From positions 1-64,000 of the forward strand of contig JAJEKB010000947.1 of NCBI GenBank assembly GCA_022393335.1: 64,000 nt of DNA, read 5' to 3'. The DNA comes from Macrotrachela quadricornifera. Lineage: Eukaryota > Rotifera > Eurotatoria > Philodinida > Philodinidae. Positions 1-10,605 of this stretch are shown piece by piece. The notes under the pieces are model-generated. The model was given only the letters and a program-made list of their open reading frames with translations, made no database searches and had not been told where the DNA came from. The translations under genes were made by a program, and so were the position numbers. Each line of letters opens with the position of its first letter. Within the stretch, counting starts at the first letter, position 1.

Positions 1-275
1 TTATATAGATAGACTTGTAGAGAGTTTTTTGGTGTTCATTTTGGTACTGAAACCATGAATTTTTATTGAGAAATGGTGAAGTTATCATTCGAAATGCTTT
101 AACACATCCGATAAATGAGAATTCATGTTTCATAGCATTTATTGAAAAGAATATCAATGCGATTTATTAGGGATCTATCGTATGTCAATCACAAATCCGG
201 GATTTCTCAACGAAAATTCATGATTTCTGTACCAAAATGAACACCAAAAAACTCTCTACAAGTCTATCTATATAA
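1..275. mobile_element. MITE with 72-bp terminal inverted repeats
   Basis: Bases 1-72 are repeated in reverse complement at 204-275 with only about four mismatches. Both ends begin TTATATAGATAGACTTG. The 130-bp interior has no reading frame. This is the layout of a non-autonomous DNA transposon. The window starts exactly at its end, so a target-site duplication cannot be checked and the superfamily stays open. Confidence 0.85.
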
Positions 276-599
276 GAAAGCATTTTTTACCAACACGTTT
301 CTCTCTAATATCTATAATATGTTCGTTCTTATATGAAAACGTGAGATCGTTGAGTCTCCTCTAAAATATACTAGGGATATGAATCCTTAAAGAGATGATC
401 ATAACCTTTTCCTGTCTACACAACGATACTATTCCCGGCTCAAAGTGATTTAACACCTAGGAATGTTTCCTTGTAAGTATGTCTTTCTCATGCTAAGCAT
501 TAATGAAAGTATCAAATATAATTTTTAGACACCACAATTCATTTAATTACATGTATATATATTAGACTTCTCATGTTAAAATATTTTTTCCAAATTTAC
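276..599. other. No gene seen
   Basis: AT-rich sequence without a supported reading frame, repeat or RNA gene. Confidence 0.5.
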
Positions 600-750
600 C
601 TTTGCTAATGCATGTTTACTTTCTTTATTCACTGGCAATTGTGAACATTTTTTACAAACATAATGATACACACATTGACGGCATTTATAGTATTCTTCGC
701 CGTTGATTCCAGTATCAATTGATTGTCCGCATGAGATACAGATGATCGGA
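600..750 (-). CDS. Isolated exon encoding a ZZ-like zinc finger
   Basis: A minus-strand open segment reads C-x2-C, then YYKC-x2-C-x5-C-x2-C and a downstream His, the spacing of a ZZ-type zinc finger (known in the family as a protein or ubiquitin-binding module). It is bounded by a plausible acceptor (..ACTTGTAG at 751-752) and a good donor (AAG|GTAAAT at 599-598), giving a 151-nt exon. No start codon lies in the exon and no partner exon was found on either side. It may be one exon of a gene with long introns or a leftover fragment; C1-like or PHD-like fingers are alternatives. Confidence 0.35.
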
Positions 751-1349
751 CTACAAGTATTATATATACATAAGAAATTAATGAAAAACAAGCGTTTTGT
801 AGAATGACAATTGATTAAATGATTTACTTTTGTAAATTGTTGTTGCTAGTGGATGCTGACATGATTTTAGTTTTATGTATAGGTCACTGTCTTTTTTCGA
901 TTATTTATAAAGCAATAATTACATTGCATCGGTTGATTGAGCACATGCGTCATGCTTGGAAATTTTCATAGTAATTTTATCTATTAAATGATTATTAATT
1001 ATGAAAATAATCTCAAAATTAGTTTCATATAGACTTTTTACAGCATTCTTTATTTGAAAATAGTGAAAAGCACACATGCGGGCACTATTTAAGGAGAACA
1101 ACCGTTTAAGGGAAAATATAGGTACCATTGTAGAAGCACATGGAATCATTTAATGGCGACTGGTTTAGCACAAAAAAAGTTAACCATAAATAGAATATAT
1201 GGACTTTTGAACAATAGAATTATGTAGTATTACTCTAATTTTATCATAATATATTCATATTTGAAAATTTTGAGAGTACATTTAAATGCTCAACTTGTCT
1301 TACCGATTTACTCCTGTGTTTTTATTGAGATATTTTTTAAGGCCGAATT
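751..1349. other. No gene seen
   Basis: AT-rich; the short open frames on the minus strand (for example 919-1149) show no recognisable motif. Confidence 0.4.
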
Positions 1350-1668
1350 TAGGTTATCCTATGAGATAACTCGAAATATTAAGAATACCTTGCTCAAACA
1401 TGCGAAACGACTAATCTCATAGCATAAGTCGAAATACTAGTTGGGCGAGTAAAAATATGTCAATTAAAAGAAGCGACTTATCCTATGAGATAACTCGATT
1501 CTTATGACTGAACTAATTTTGTTCAGTATTTCGACGTATTCTACAAGACAAGTCGATTTACCCCATAGGATAAGTCAAAATACTAATGCGAATTAGTATA
1601 AATGTCTCAATTGAAAATAGTGATTAATCCTGTATGATAAATTGACTGGTCTCATGGGATAACTCAAA
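1350..1668. repeat. Degenerate array of a near-palindromic 25-bp motif
   Basis: About five diverged copies of a unit like CGACTTATCCTATGAGATAA followed by CTCGA occur at about 1354, 1411, 1475, 1550 and 1646, spaced 57-95 bp and in both orientations. The core TTATC..GATAA is itself palindromic. The linkers share AAATACTAxT and TATGTCAATT pieces, so this is an old tandem or foldback repeat rather than chance. Confidence 0.6.
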
Positions 1669-2269
1669 TTCTTTGCAAAATGGAATATCTCGATGGCAGA
1701 CTACATCTGTTTAAATTCACAAAAAATTCTGTACTGGTTTTATTTTTTTCAATTATTAACATATTTTTAAGAGTGATTTAATACAACAGGATGTGTTCCG
1801 ATGCATGTGATCAAACAGATTTACCATATATGCCTCTATAATGGTTTCTATATTTTTCATTAAACGATGCCCACATAAGGTTCACGTCTATTTAGCGTTT
1901 ACGTTCCGCTGCATTTGCAATATATTAAGAATAATACCTAATATAACTACAGCACTAATAATACCTACGGCACTTCGGACAACATTCGGTTGTTAGGAAA
2001 AGTTAGATACAATGAAGGATATATGTGAACCAATAATACCATCAAGAGAAAGAGTATAACTAGATGCATTTGAATCGGAAGAAAAAAAAAATGAATATTA
2101 TTCTTTAGCAAAGGTTTGTAATAAATAGTATCCACGTCTTAATTATTCTAACGATGACTTTTGTGTATTTTTTCTTGAAAAGTCATTCTTAAAAATATAA
2201 AACCAATAGATCCGTTATTGTAATCGTCAAATGCATTTTAATCTTCTAGCCATATCCTATTACCAATAA
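1669..2269. other. No gene seen
   Basis: AT-rich, no supported coding or RNA feature. Confidence 0.4.
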
Positions 2270-2590
2270 GTTAACTTTGTAAATTTAGAATGTGAGTCTT
2301 CCAGGAACTTGGCAAATGAAGTGTAAAATTATTCAGTGTCCTCTGTTCAATATAGAGTTGGAGTTCTGTCAAATTTGGGAAAAGTGATACTTAATAGACA
2401 TCATTTCATGCAACCGCTGAGTTACATATCTTGCTTCCCAAAATGCGCACAATATTTCGAGCAAGTTCAAACTAGGTGGGAGAGCAATCATTTTTGCTAT
2501 TAATCGAAGAACTTCAGGCCGAAAATCGTTTATTGCATCGTTCAATTGTATTGTCTGTAGATTGACAAGTTTTATACTTTTGTTCAATTC
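2270..2590 (-). pseudogene. Relic of an F-box/LRR-like family gene
   Basis: Minus-strand translation gives a leucine-rich piece (VNLQTIQLND, later ALPPSLNLLEIL) that resembles the line DLSPSLSSLVVPWRDF of the complete F-box gene at 12928-16037. It is followed, after a one-base frame change near 2370, by FPNLTELQLYIEQ, another repeat line of the same style. No F-box start, intact frame or intron structure is left. I take it as a decayed copy of the expanded rotifer F-box family. Confidence is limited because leucine-rich lines are easy to match. Confidence 0.4.
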
Positions 2591-3139
2591 GACTCTAATC
2601 GGCAGTTACTCCTTAGAGCCGACTTGCAATATTTTCTCGTGAAAGACCATGAGGAAAGTGGTATTTGAGCATATTGACTCTCTGTTTATGAGAACCTATC
2701 GAAACGAATATTTTTAATTAAAAATCCGAACTTTTTGAAGATCAGAATCATTTAAAAAATGGAAGTAATTAAAACGAATCGTTGCTTACTAATTTTTGCT
2801 AAATTTTTGTGTTGTAATTAGAACTAATAATATTGAAGGCTCCTCAAGTAAATAAAATCTCAATGACTAGATCTATCATTTTAAAATAATTTCGATTATA
2901 AATTCGAGTCAAATAGTAAAGATATTCTAAGAAAATTTCGGGACATAGTATGTTAAATTATACTTTACAAAAGAGTAGAGCTCGAGGGCCCACCATCTGT
3001 CATTCTCTAACCTCTTTATTCAGCGTGTTGCACGTTGATGTAAATGATCTTCTATTGTCTATTATATAGACCTTATATCTTTTGGATTCTTCAGTGCGGC
3101 TCCCTATCCATCGTTCTATTATAGTTATTGTTTCTGTTT

Positions 3140-3510
3140 TAGCCGCCATGGCTGAGTGGTTACGTTGTTCGACACGTATCCACAAGGTACTGTGTTCGAA
3201 CCTCAGTGCTACCAGTCATGGGATGATCCTGGACAAGTCACTAACGGCTGTTTGTCTCGGATCACCTATCCGTTAGCACGCTGATTACATTGTTGACATA
3301 CCATAAAAAGCTCCTGTAGCTGGTATGTGGTTAGTCAGTGTGTATGGGGAGCTCAAGTAATTGAGCGAGAAGAACTCTGCGTCAGGCCGGCCTTCTGTCC
3401 AGAGCTGCAGCTAGCAATAGTTGTAGGAAAAATATCGGGCCAATGGAAATGTCCTTGGACATCACCCTATAGTGAAAGGTAGCCGAAAGGCGGGGTATTC
3501 TTCTTCTGTT
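3140..3510 (+). mobile_element. tRNA-derived SINE candidate
   Basis: A head of about 75 bp resembles tRNA-Ser, with an A box TGGCTGAGTGG at about 3149 and a B box GTTCGAACC at about 3195, both RNA polymerase III promoter elements. It has no foldable acceptor stem and continues into a GC-richer, non-coding body up to a T/A-rich tail. The base composition contrasts sharply with the surrounding AT-rich DNA. A tRNA pseudogene without a SINE body is the alternative; a second copy would decide. Confidence 0.6.
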
Positions 3511-4974
3511 TCCGTTTTATTTTTTCTTGTATAATAATAACGAAGAAAGAAGAGAATTCGGGAAGCAATCTTAAAAAAAATTGTAGGAGTTTATTAACAT
3601 ATTAAACAACAAAAAAACTTAAATAAAAAAAGAAAAATTAATAAACCAATTCATAAAAATAAGACAACTACGATTGGAGCTCTATATTAATCAGTAATCT
3701 CTTGATATTAAACAATATTAATTATAGTTTCTATCGAAAATCATCGAGGTAATGTTGACTTTCTTTCATTTTAGAACGATTAAAATAAGACATCTATCAA
3801 GCTGTATTAATGAATTCTTTATATTGCTAAACGTAATTCGATATTCATATTCTATTGTTGTGTGTAGTGATCAATAACCAATAGAGAGATAGAAAGTATT
3901 TTACTTAAGTATTCAATACATACTTGTAATAATTCGATATTTTGACATATCTATCCTGTTCTCTAAGTATCTTATCAATGTTATTGTGATCAGTGAAATT
4001 GCAAATTTATTGGATGGCAATATATAAAAATCAATGTTCAGCGCATGTTCAACATATTCTCTTGCATCATGAAGATCATTTTGGTTTCTATCGAGTCTTT
4101 TAATGTTGGTGTAAATCACACAGAATGTTTGTAGTGAGTAAAGATTCTCAACATATCGTCTTTTTTATCATTGACATGTCTAAATTAATGGTAAAAATGA
4201 GCGAAATCTGAACGATGTATGATCAAAGATGAACACAGGATAGAGAAACTCCTAAGCTTTATTTTCTATCTTATAAATCAGATGCTAAAATTGTAGATAA
4301 TACCCCAATCGATTTGTTTACTTTCCAATAATATGGATATATCGTCTTAAACAGCAATTCATGCAGAAACAATGCAAAGAATATCTCCTTTATTAATACT
4401 TTCAATTAAGACGACTTTGCTTTTATATCAATAGTTATAATAGAAAAAATTATTTTTCATTACTCATAGAATCATTACATATCAAATGAATTGGTTGAAC
4501 GACGTCAAGTGAGAAGTAAACAAAGAGAAAACAACCAACCTTAGGACTCCAGAATTCTGGGTGTCCACATGACTCCACGGCCTTGGGGTCGGCTGTTTTC
4601 CCCCTGGAAACAAGATTTTTTCATCAATTCTATATAAGATTACTAAGATTAGTGTACATTCTTTAACTTTCAAATTCAAATATTAATCGAAGGAATAGAT
4701 TTTTTTTCACAATTATCTTATAATTATCACCACTATTACCTGAATTTCCTTTACTGTCGTTTCAACATCAGAAATATCTTATTTGATTGAATAAACTTGA
4801 TCGTTAATGTCTACATAAATTAGCTAACCTGATTTTGTTAATACAGCGGTCAAAAACAAATAATTAAAGATTCACTATTTGGAAATTGATTATATTTAGA
4901 CTATAGAAAAGAACAAATACATCTATCAATACCCTTTCTCTATCTTTATTTCAATTTTTGTGACCTAGGTGAAG
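3511..4974. other. No gene seen
   Basis: Mostly AT-rich. A GC-richer patch at 4540-4615 contains the palindrome CCAGAATTCTGG and may be a fragment of an interspersed repeat, but no ends could be defined. Confidence 0.4.
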
Positions 4975-5130
4975 CGGTCATATACGATGCCGTATTTGAC
5001 TGGAATTCTGGACAAGTAAATATGATCGAAAAACCCTCGACCAGAATTCCGGTGAAATACAGCGTGTAAATAGCACGTATTTAACTGTATACGGCCGTAA
5101 AGGCGACATATCTGCTTCGTATACCACGGC
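4975..5130. repeat. GC-rich repeat with a 23-bp hairpin
   Basis: Bases 4989-5011 pair with 5041-5063 (23-bp arms, three mismatches, 29-nt loop). Downstream lies GTATACGGCCGT, a motif shared with the elements at 21109, 24551, 25370, 28928 and 39051. It probably belongs to the same non-autonomous family, but its outer ends are not clear. Confidence 0.55.
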
Positions 5131-5541
5131 TGAATTCAATCACTGGAGAATAACATCATGTTAACGGTGTATTCTAATAGAATCTTCTTATTTATATTTG
5201 ATGTAAACATACACACAACTAATACTACATTAGATCATTCAAACATGAAAGGATATGCGTATATATACGATCACATGTATCAAGGATTGTAATAATAAGA
5301 TGAATAGAAGAGAACAGATGATGGAACGGAGTATACTTGAAAGCTTGAATTTAAGTTTCAGACACTACTGATTATACTATAAAATTCCTATGAATTTCGA
5401 TTTATTTAAACGTAAAATATATAATGAAAATTTATTTTTAAAAAATCCAGTGAACATAGATCTACAATATAATATTGTCTCTGTTTGATTTGTATTTTTA
5501 TCTATACATTAATTGATATTTGATACTTTAAAATAATATAT

Positions 5542-6529
5542 TTATTTCTTAGTTATAATAACAGTGCATTTATTGTAATTTTGTATATTTATATGTTCGA
5601 CTTGATTTTTCTTGATTAAATGTATAATAATATCTTGTAATTGTGGAGATGTATAGATAAGTGCTAAAGTGAGTGTAGCCATAAATACAGACATTGTTAA
5701 ACTGGATATACGATAGAATAATGGTTCAACTACTTTAGTATATGGTAACATTAACATCATTATTACTGTAGGAGATCCAATTAGTACCAGCATTATTAAA
5801 ACTAAAACAATACGACGAATTACAATAACATCTCGTTTAGTACGTGATGAAACTATTATCGGAGCTCGATGAATATATTGTGCCATTTTAAGATATACAC
5901 TATTGATAATAATCATTGGAAGAGCATATATATTTACTGTACACCATATTAAACCACGAGCACTTTTTGTTGTTAATAAACATACATTTTCATCAATCAT
6001 TAATTTAATATCAAACCATATATGTACAGGAAGAATTAATAGAAATGAAAGTATCCAAAGAAGTAATAATAAAACTATATATGTTGAAGATTTTTGTAAC
6101 CAAATGTATGTTGAATATACAACACGACAAAGACGAAAAACACTCTAAAATTTTTAAAAAAAATTATTTTCTTTTAATTTATTCATATAAAAAATGATTT
6201 AAATAACTAACTTGTAATGCAAAAACATTCATAACAACAGATAAAAAAACATACATTATATATCCATGTAAACGACAATTTAATGTTTCTTGTCCAACAT
6301 ATATTCCATAATCACCTTTTAACATATGAACATTGTCTATTAATAAAAATAATGAAAAACCAAATATTCCTATATAAGTATTTACACATAATAATACACT
6401 AACATCATATTTATATATTAATGATTTAATTGATAAAACTAAGATAATTGTCGATATTAATAATGTAACACTAGTACTAATCATAGATACTAGATTAAAA
6501 GATACAGCTATGGAAAAAGATCGAGACAT
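5542..6529 (-). CDS. Seven-transmembrane receptor (GPCR), one intron
   Basis: Exon 1 is 6529-6212 and exon 2 is 6144-5542. The intron has donor CAA|GTTAGT and acceptor TTTTAG|AGT and joins in phase 0, giving 306 residues. Seven hydrophobic segments are visible. A conserved Cys (NCRLHGY) precedes TM3, and TM3 ends in FRLCRVVY, a degenerate DRY-like motif. There are short loops and a short tail, and TM7 ends with YTSPQLQDI. This is a rhodopsin-like 7TM protein expected at the plasma membrane. The size and lack of a long N-terminus fit the compact chemosensory or peptide receptors numerous in rotifers (inference). The ligand cannot be read from the sequence. The frame is intact. Confidence 0.8.
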
Positions 6530-7050
6530 TTTTCTTAGTATTTAATAAAATAAATAAATAAATATAAATATTTTTGAGCAACGTGTAAATGTCTGAGATT
6601 GATGAGTTTTTATTAAATGATTCAATTTTTAAGTAGAAAAACAAAAGATTTATCACGAGTAAATACACTTCTAAGAGCATTACTTATATATATAGCATAA
6701 AAAAAAATAATAACTTTTTATAATTAAAATCATTATTTTTTTTCATATGAAATTAATTTGTTACATATTTAACAAATGTATAGTAAATCAAATTTACAGA
6801 GTATTTGTTCTGTATAAGCCACAAATCTTAATTGATTAAATTCTTTACTATAGAAGTTTATTAATAATCATATAAAGTTTTAAGCAATATAATTAATTTG
6901 CATAAAATTTTACTTATTCTTAACGGTACAAATGCTTTCAATTTTAAGATTATTAAAACATTACAATATGGTTTTAAGGAAAAATAATTTTTATGTAAAT
7001 ACAGCTAAGATTTTTCTCATTAATATGAATATATCAAACAAATTATAATA
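6530..7050. other. No gene seen
   Basis: Upstream flank of the 7TM gene; AT-rich with no recognised element. Confidence 0.4.
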
Positions 7051-7953
7051 GAGGTGTTTGTAAAAAAACTTGCACTACTTCTTCTACAGATATTATTTTC
7101 TATATAAGTGTTTTTCTAATTTTTCATAGTATGATGAATAGCGCATGACGAGTATTACTCAATTCTATAATTTGATATTCGATCTGTTCACTTATGAAAA
7201 AAAGTAAGAGAAACATTTCTTTTTCTTTTGAATGCAAGAAAAAAACTTATAATCGAAATTTTAACATTTGTAACTTTTTCATCTAGAAAATTTTGGTTAA
7301 TGAGAATTCCTCTTTAAACATTTCATATAGGAATTAGTAGTCTTCAACGAGTAATATCGAATATCATCATAGTTCAATATTTTGTTCGTCCACCTTTACA
7401 ATCAACAGGAGATAAACATCGTTTTTTCATAGACTTTACAGGTTTTATTTTTTTCTACATTACGTTTCACTATCGATCATATTTTTTCGATTGAATTTAC
7501 ATCCGGACTGTTAGATGGCCGCTGTAGTAATTGAATGAATATATATTGGAGAGGAAAGAAATCACTCTTCTACATATAGCATATAATATGTGTATCCAGG
7601 GTTTAGTCCTCACAAAATGACTTTTTTAATTGCTTGTAATAGTAGAAAAAATGTTGAAAGAAAAGTATTTTGGTGCAAGTTTTTTCTTTACAAACAACTC
7701 CTAATTAGTCAACATTTTCCAGATGAAAAGTGAAAAATGTTGAAATTTCGATTACAGGTTTTTTTGTGCATCCTAGAAAAAGAGATGATTGTTTTACTTT
7801 TTTTTCTATAAGTGAACAGATCGAATATCAAATTGTAGTGTTGTGTAGTATTCGTCGTGGGTTATTCATCATAGTAGAAAAAAATTTAAAAAAAACTTAT
7901 ATAGAAAATAATATTTGTAGAAGAAGTAGTGCAAGTTGTTTTGCAAGCATCTG
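7051..7953. mobile_element. Composite Tc1/mariner remnant with long inverted repeats
   Basis: The left arm 7051-7300 recurs in reverse complement at 7712-7953, with TA on both outer flanks (7049-7050 and 7954-7955). A third related end, reading ACAAACAACTCC before a TA, sits at 7690-7703 and pairs with GAGGTGTTTGT at 7051. The interior holds a broken transposase piece. Either this is one element with arms of about 240 bp, or a 651-bp element (7051-7701) lying next to an inverted partial copy of itself. Confidence 0.8.
7393..7527 (-). pseudogene. Tc1/mariner transposase fragment
   Basis: The minus strand reads RPSNSPDVNSIEKI, a stop, then SIVKRNVEKN. This is the SPDLNPIE..W region that carries the second catalytic Asp and leads to the last acidic residue of Tc1/mariner DDE/D transposases. 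The expected Trp is a TGA stop and the rest of the protein is gone, so it is inactive. It explains the TA-flanked inverted repeats around it. Confidence 0.7.
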
Positions 7954-8137
7954 TATTGGATTGACTTTGTTGTTTCTTTTTTCTCATTTAATCGTTAAAT
8001 ATTGAATTCTCTAAAATTTCTAAAACTTCGACATGTTTACTACCAACTCATGGAGTCGATATGTTTTTAAACATTATCGTGAATAATTGAAAGTTAGAAA
8101 TTTCCGAAATTTTCTTTTGTGGAAAACTGCACATACC

Positions 8138-8658
8138 TCATCTTAATGCAATCATAGCTGATACCTGATTATAAAAGTCATTAGGTAGTGCCATAGAAAG
8201 ATCCTCTTGATAAGAAAAGTACTTACTTTCCGTGTGGAAAAGAACCAGTCGCCATTGTTGAGCCGGTGTGCCATTGTCCCCCCAATTTTGAACGTTCATT
8301 TCATCAGCTGTTCCACCACCTGGCACATCCATAGCTCTGTTAGATAACACATTAATCAACTTATAAATTTCGTCTCCAACTCGTTCCAAACGCCAGTTCT
8401 GTGCATTTGATCCATTATCTGCATGAATTTGAACATTGGTACCATTCATATGTAATGTCTTACCGCTATATGAATTAATCAGTTTAACGGTACCGTCAGT
8501 ATTCTTATGAATTATCCAGTCTTGATTCTTCTCATCACGATCGGAGAAACTCTGAACACTCGAACTATTGTCCTTGGTTGTAGTATCGACATGTAGAACC
8601 TTGTTACTTCTAACATTGAACAGTTTGTAGGTGACACCATAAACAATATCAGGATTGC
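8138..8658 (-). CDS. Ricin-B-type (beta-trefoil) lectin exon, incomplete gene
   Basis: Three internal repeats end in Q-x-W motifs (NQDW, AQNW, AQQW), the signature of the R-type beta-trefoil carbohydrate-binding fold. Repeats of about 45 residues span almost the whole segment. Only this sugar-binding module is present and no catalytic chain is visible. There is no ATG in frame. The exon seems to begin after the acceptor GATATAG at 8660-8659. The frame runs to a stop at 8138, but a strong donor AAA|GTAAGT at 8226-8225 could end the exon earlier. No upstream coding exon was recognised, so this may be a gene fragment. Confidence 0.7.
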
Positions 8659-9158
8659 CTATATCACAAATCAACACTTTTTAAGAAAAAAGTCTAATGG
8701 AATGCAAAAATCATAGTCTCGACTGTGTGCATCTTCAACGAATAAATTTGATGTCATACTGTCAATGTGCCCGGGAAGATATTCAAACTGTCATCATAAA
8801 AAATTCTTTAGTTTTTGTAAAAAGGAAATATTTCGAGTATAGTCGAAATAGTAGCGCTCCGATGAGAATTCTAACATGAACTTTATCCTTTTATTCTTGT
8901 TTGATTATATACCAAGTCAGGAGACGAAGAGAAAAATAGATGTCGCACCTTGAAGATATGTACTCATTGAATATAAGAGAAAAATATACAACACAGAAGG
9001 ATGAGTAGTTTCGTGTATAAAAACCTGAATAGATTTGATTTTTTCTGAACCATTATAATGCATAGTATAATGTATCGTTCACATCTTATTTTCTTCTTCT
9101 TCAGTATGTTAACAGAGAAATGCAAGGTAAAATATGCATATATATTCTTTCTCATTCT

Positions 9159-9417
9159 CTATTTGGTAAATATAGAATAACAACTCTGAAAGTTTTCCAT
9201 ATGAAAATATTGCACTATTCCACCTTGAACTTCTTTACTTTCATCAAGTGAATTACAAATACAAAAATAATGTCTTGGTGTAACTGATGGAAAACTTGTA
9301 CCATTATTTAGACAAGGATTTAAATAATATTGATCTTGAATTAAATTACAACGAAAGCTAAATGTATTCCGAGGACTAATACGAAATGGTAATTCATTTT
9401 CCATAATAGGAAAAGGT
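9159..9417 (-). CDS. EGF-like domain exon fragment
   Basis: The minus strand has a proline/phenylalanine-rich entry (PFPIMENELPF) followed by CNLIQDQYYLNPCLNNGT..CIC, which resembles an EGF-like module of an extracellular receptor. The usual CLNNGTC cysteine is Ser here. The exon can start after an acceptor at 9419-9418. The frame ends in a stop without a clear donor. It could be a decayed exon of a large EGF-bearing receptor. A link with the lectin exon 500 bp downstream is possible but not shown. Confidence 0.35.
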
Positions 9418-9768
9418 CTTGCATGAAATGTATAAAAAGTAAGAATTTTAAGTAAGATTTTCGCGTCAATCTATGCTGTATAAATCGATCGAGAAAAGTT
9501 TTAATGAAAACTACATGTTATTCGATTATTATAACATTCGCATCAATCATCATAATATGGTTGTGGATAAAAGTAAACACAAGAAGAGCATTCTAGAAAG
9601 TTTTCGTAGTATCTGTGTCACAGGCACTGCCTTCATAGCTTCCACTAAATATCATATATCTGAAAAAAATTATATTAGCTGGCGTTTGTAGTCAATCTTC
9701 ATATTGAAAAAACAAATGTAAAATAGAGTATCGATCGACTCAAACACAGAATTGTGATGTACTGATCA
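9418..9768. other. No gene seen
   Basis: AT-rich spacer; the 72-codon plus-strand frame shows no motif. Confidence 0.4.
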
Positions 9769-9776
9769 GGATTCCC

Positions 9777-10271
9777 GATTGTTTTTCGGAGTGGGGGGGG
9801 GGGCTAAAAATTTGGCACTTTCTGTGAGAAATTTGACAGAAATTATATCGAGTTTCTGTAACAAATTTGGCAGAGAGCATCTTTGGTTTGATTTTATTGC
9901 AGCAAATGCAGATATTTTCTGCTGAACTGAACTTCAAAAATTTCGCAGAAAACATTATCCAAAATTATGGCAGAAAGTCTGAAATTTTGGCGGGAAGAAA
10001 GCCCCTCCCTGCTCCCCGCTAATCGGGAATCCTGCTTGAGACGAAATCACAACAATATGATTGAACGTTTGCTTGGTCTTGGCTAGCAAATCATAAATCG
10101 CATCAGAAAAAGAGCATTATCAAACTTATTCTCCAAATTTTTAGTTCATCTTCTATTAAGACCAGGGGAAACTCCTCTCCACAAAAAAATCCCCAGAAAT
10201 ACAACGAAAAAATTCAGCAGAAAGTGGTCGAATTTGGGGGGGGGGGAATTCCCCCCTAATCGGTAAGCCTG
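9777..10271. mobile_element. Non-autonomous hAT element with perfect 8-bp TSD
   Basis: The element is flanked by the exact 8-bp duplication GTACTGAT at 9769-9776 and 10272-10279. Its ends are CAGGATTCCCGATT and, on the other strand, CAGGCTTACCGATT (12 of 14 identical). A third copy of the same end, in right-end orientation, lies inside at 10021-10034, so the element looks like a dimer or read-through fusion. Poly-G/C tracts (10-12 bp) sit just inside the ends and the interior repeats GGCAGAAA-like words. There is no coding capacity. Confidence 0.9.
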
Positions 10272-10449
10272 GTACTGATATCTAGCTCTTCAATAATCTC
10301 TTGTCTCTTTTGAATAATATGTTAGAGGTTTCTCTGTTGTTATTTCTTTTTCTTTCTTTCTGTTTGTGGCTGCAAGCCAACACGAATACATATATTTGTT
10401 TTCGTTGGGTTTATTCGTTACTTTTCGTTTAGTTTTTTTCCATGGAGTT

Positions 10450-10605
10450 CAGGCACGTATCCTGGATTTGTGGCCGGGGGAGCCGTCATAGGAAAAAGTT
10501 GCTATTTAGCCTGCGAAAATAAATCAACCTGTACTCCACTCCAGGTATTTAAGTTTTTTCGGGGGGATTGATCATCCCAATCCCCCCCTACTGGAGACGT
10601 CCCTG
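10450..10605. mobile_element. Short hAT MITE related to the element at 16970
   Basis: Left end CAGGCACGTATCCTGG and right end, on the other strand, CAGGGACGTCTCCAG, match the termini of the full hAT element at 16970-20007. The subterminal GGGGGGGATTGGGATGATC also resembles that element's GGGGGGGATCGATC. It is 156 bp without a frame. The 8-bp flanks differ, so the target duplication has decayed or one end was lost. Confidence 0.75.

Noticed and set aside
3140..3215. tRNA-Ser gene
   Set aside because: A and B boxes are present, but there is no matching acceptor stem or proper anticodon arm, and the sequence continues into a long body; SINE head preferred.
3082..3276. 64-codon plus-strand reading frame
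   Set aside because: It is a translation of the SINE candidate, with no protein-like features.
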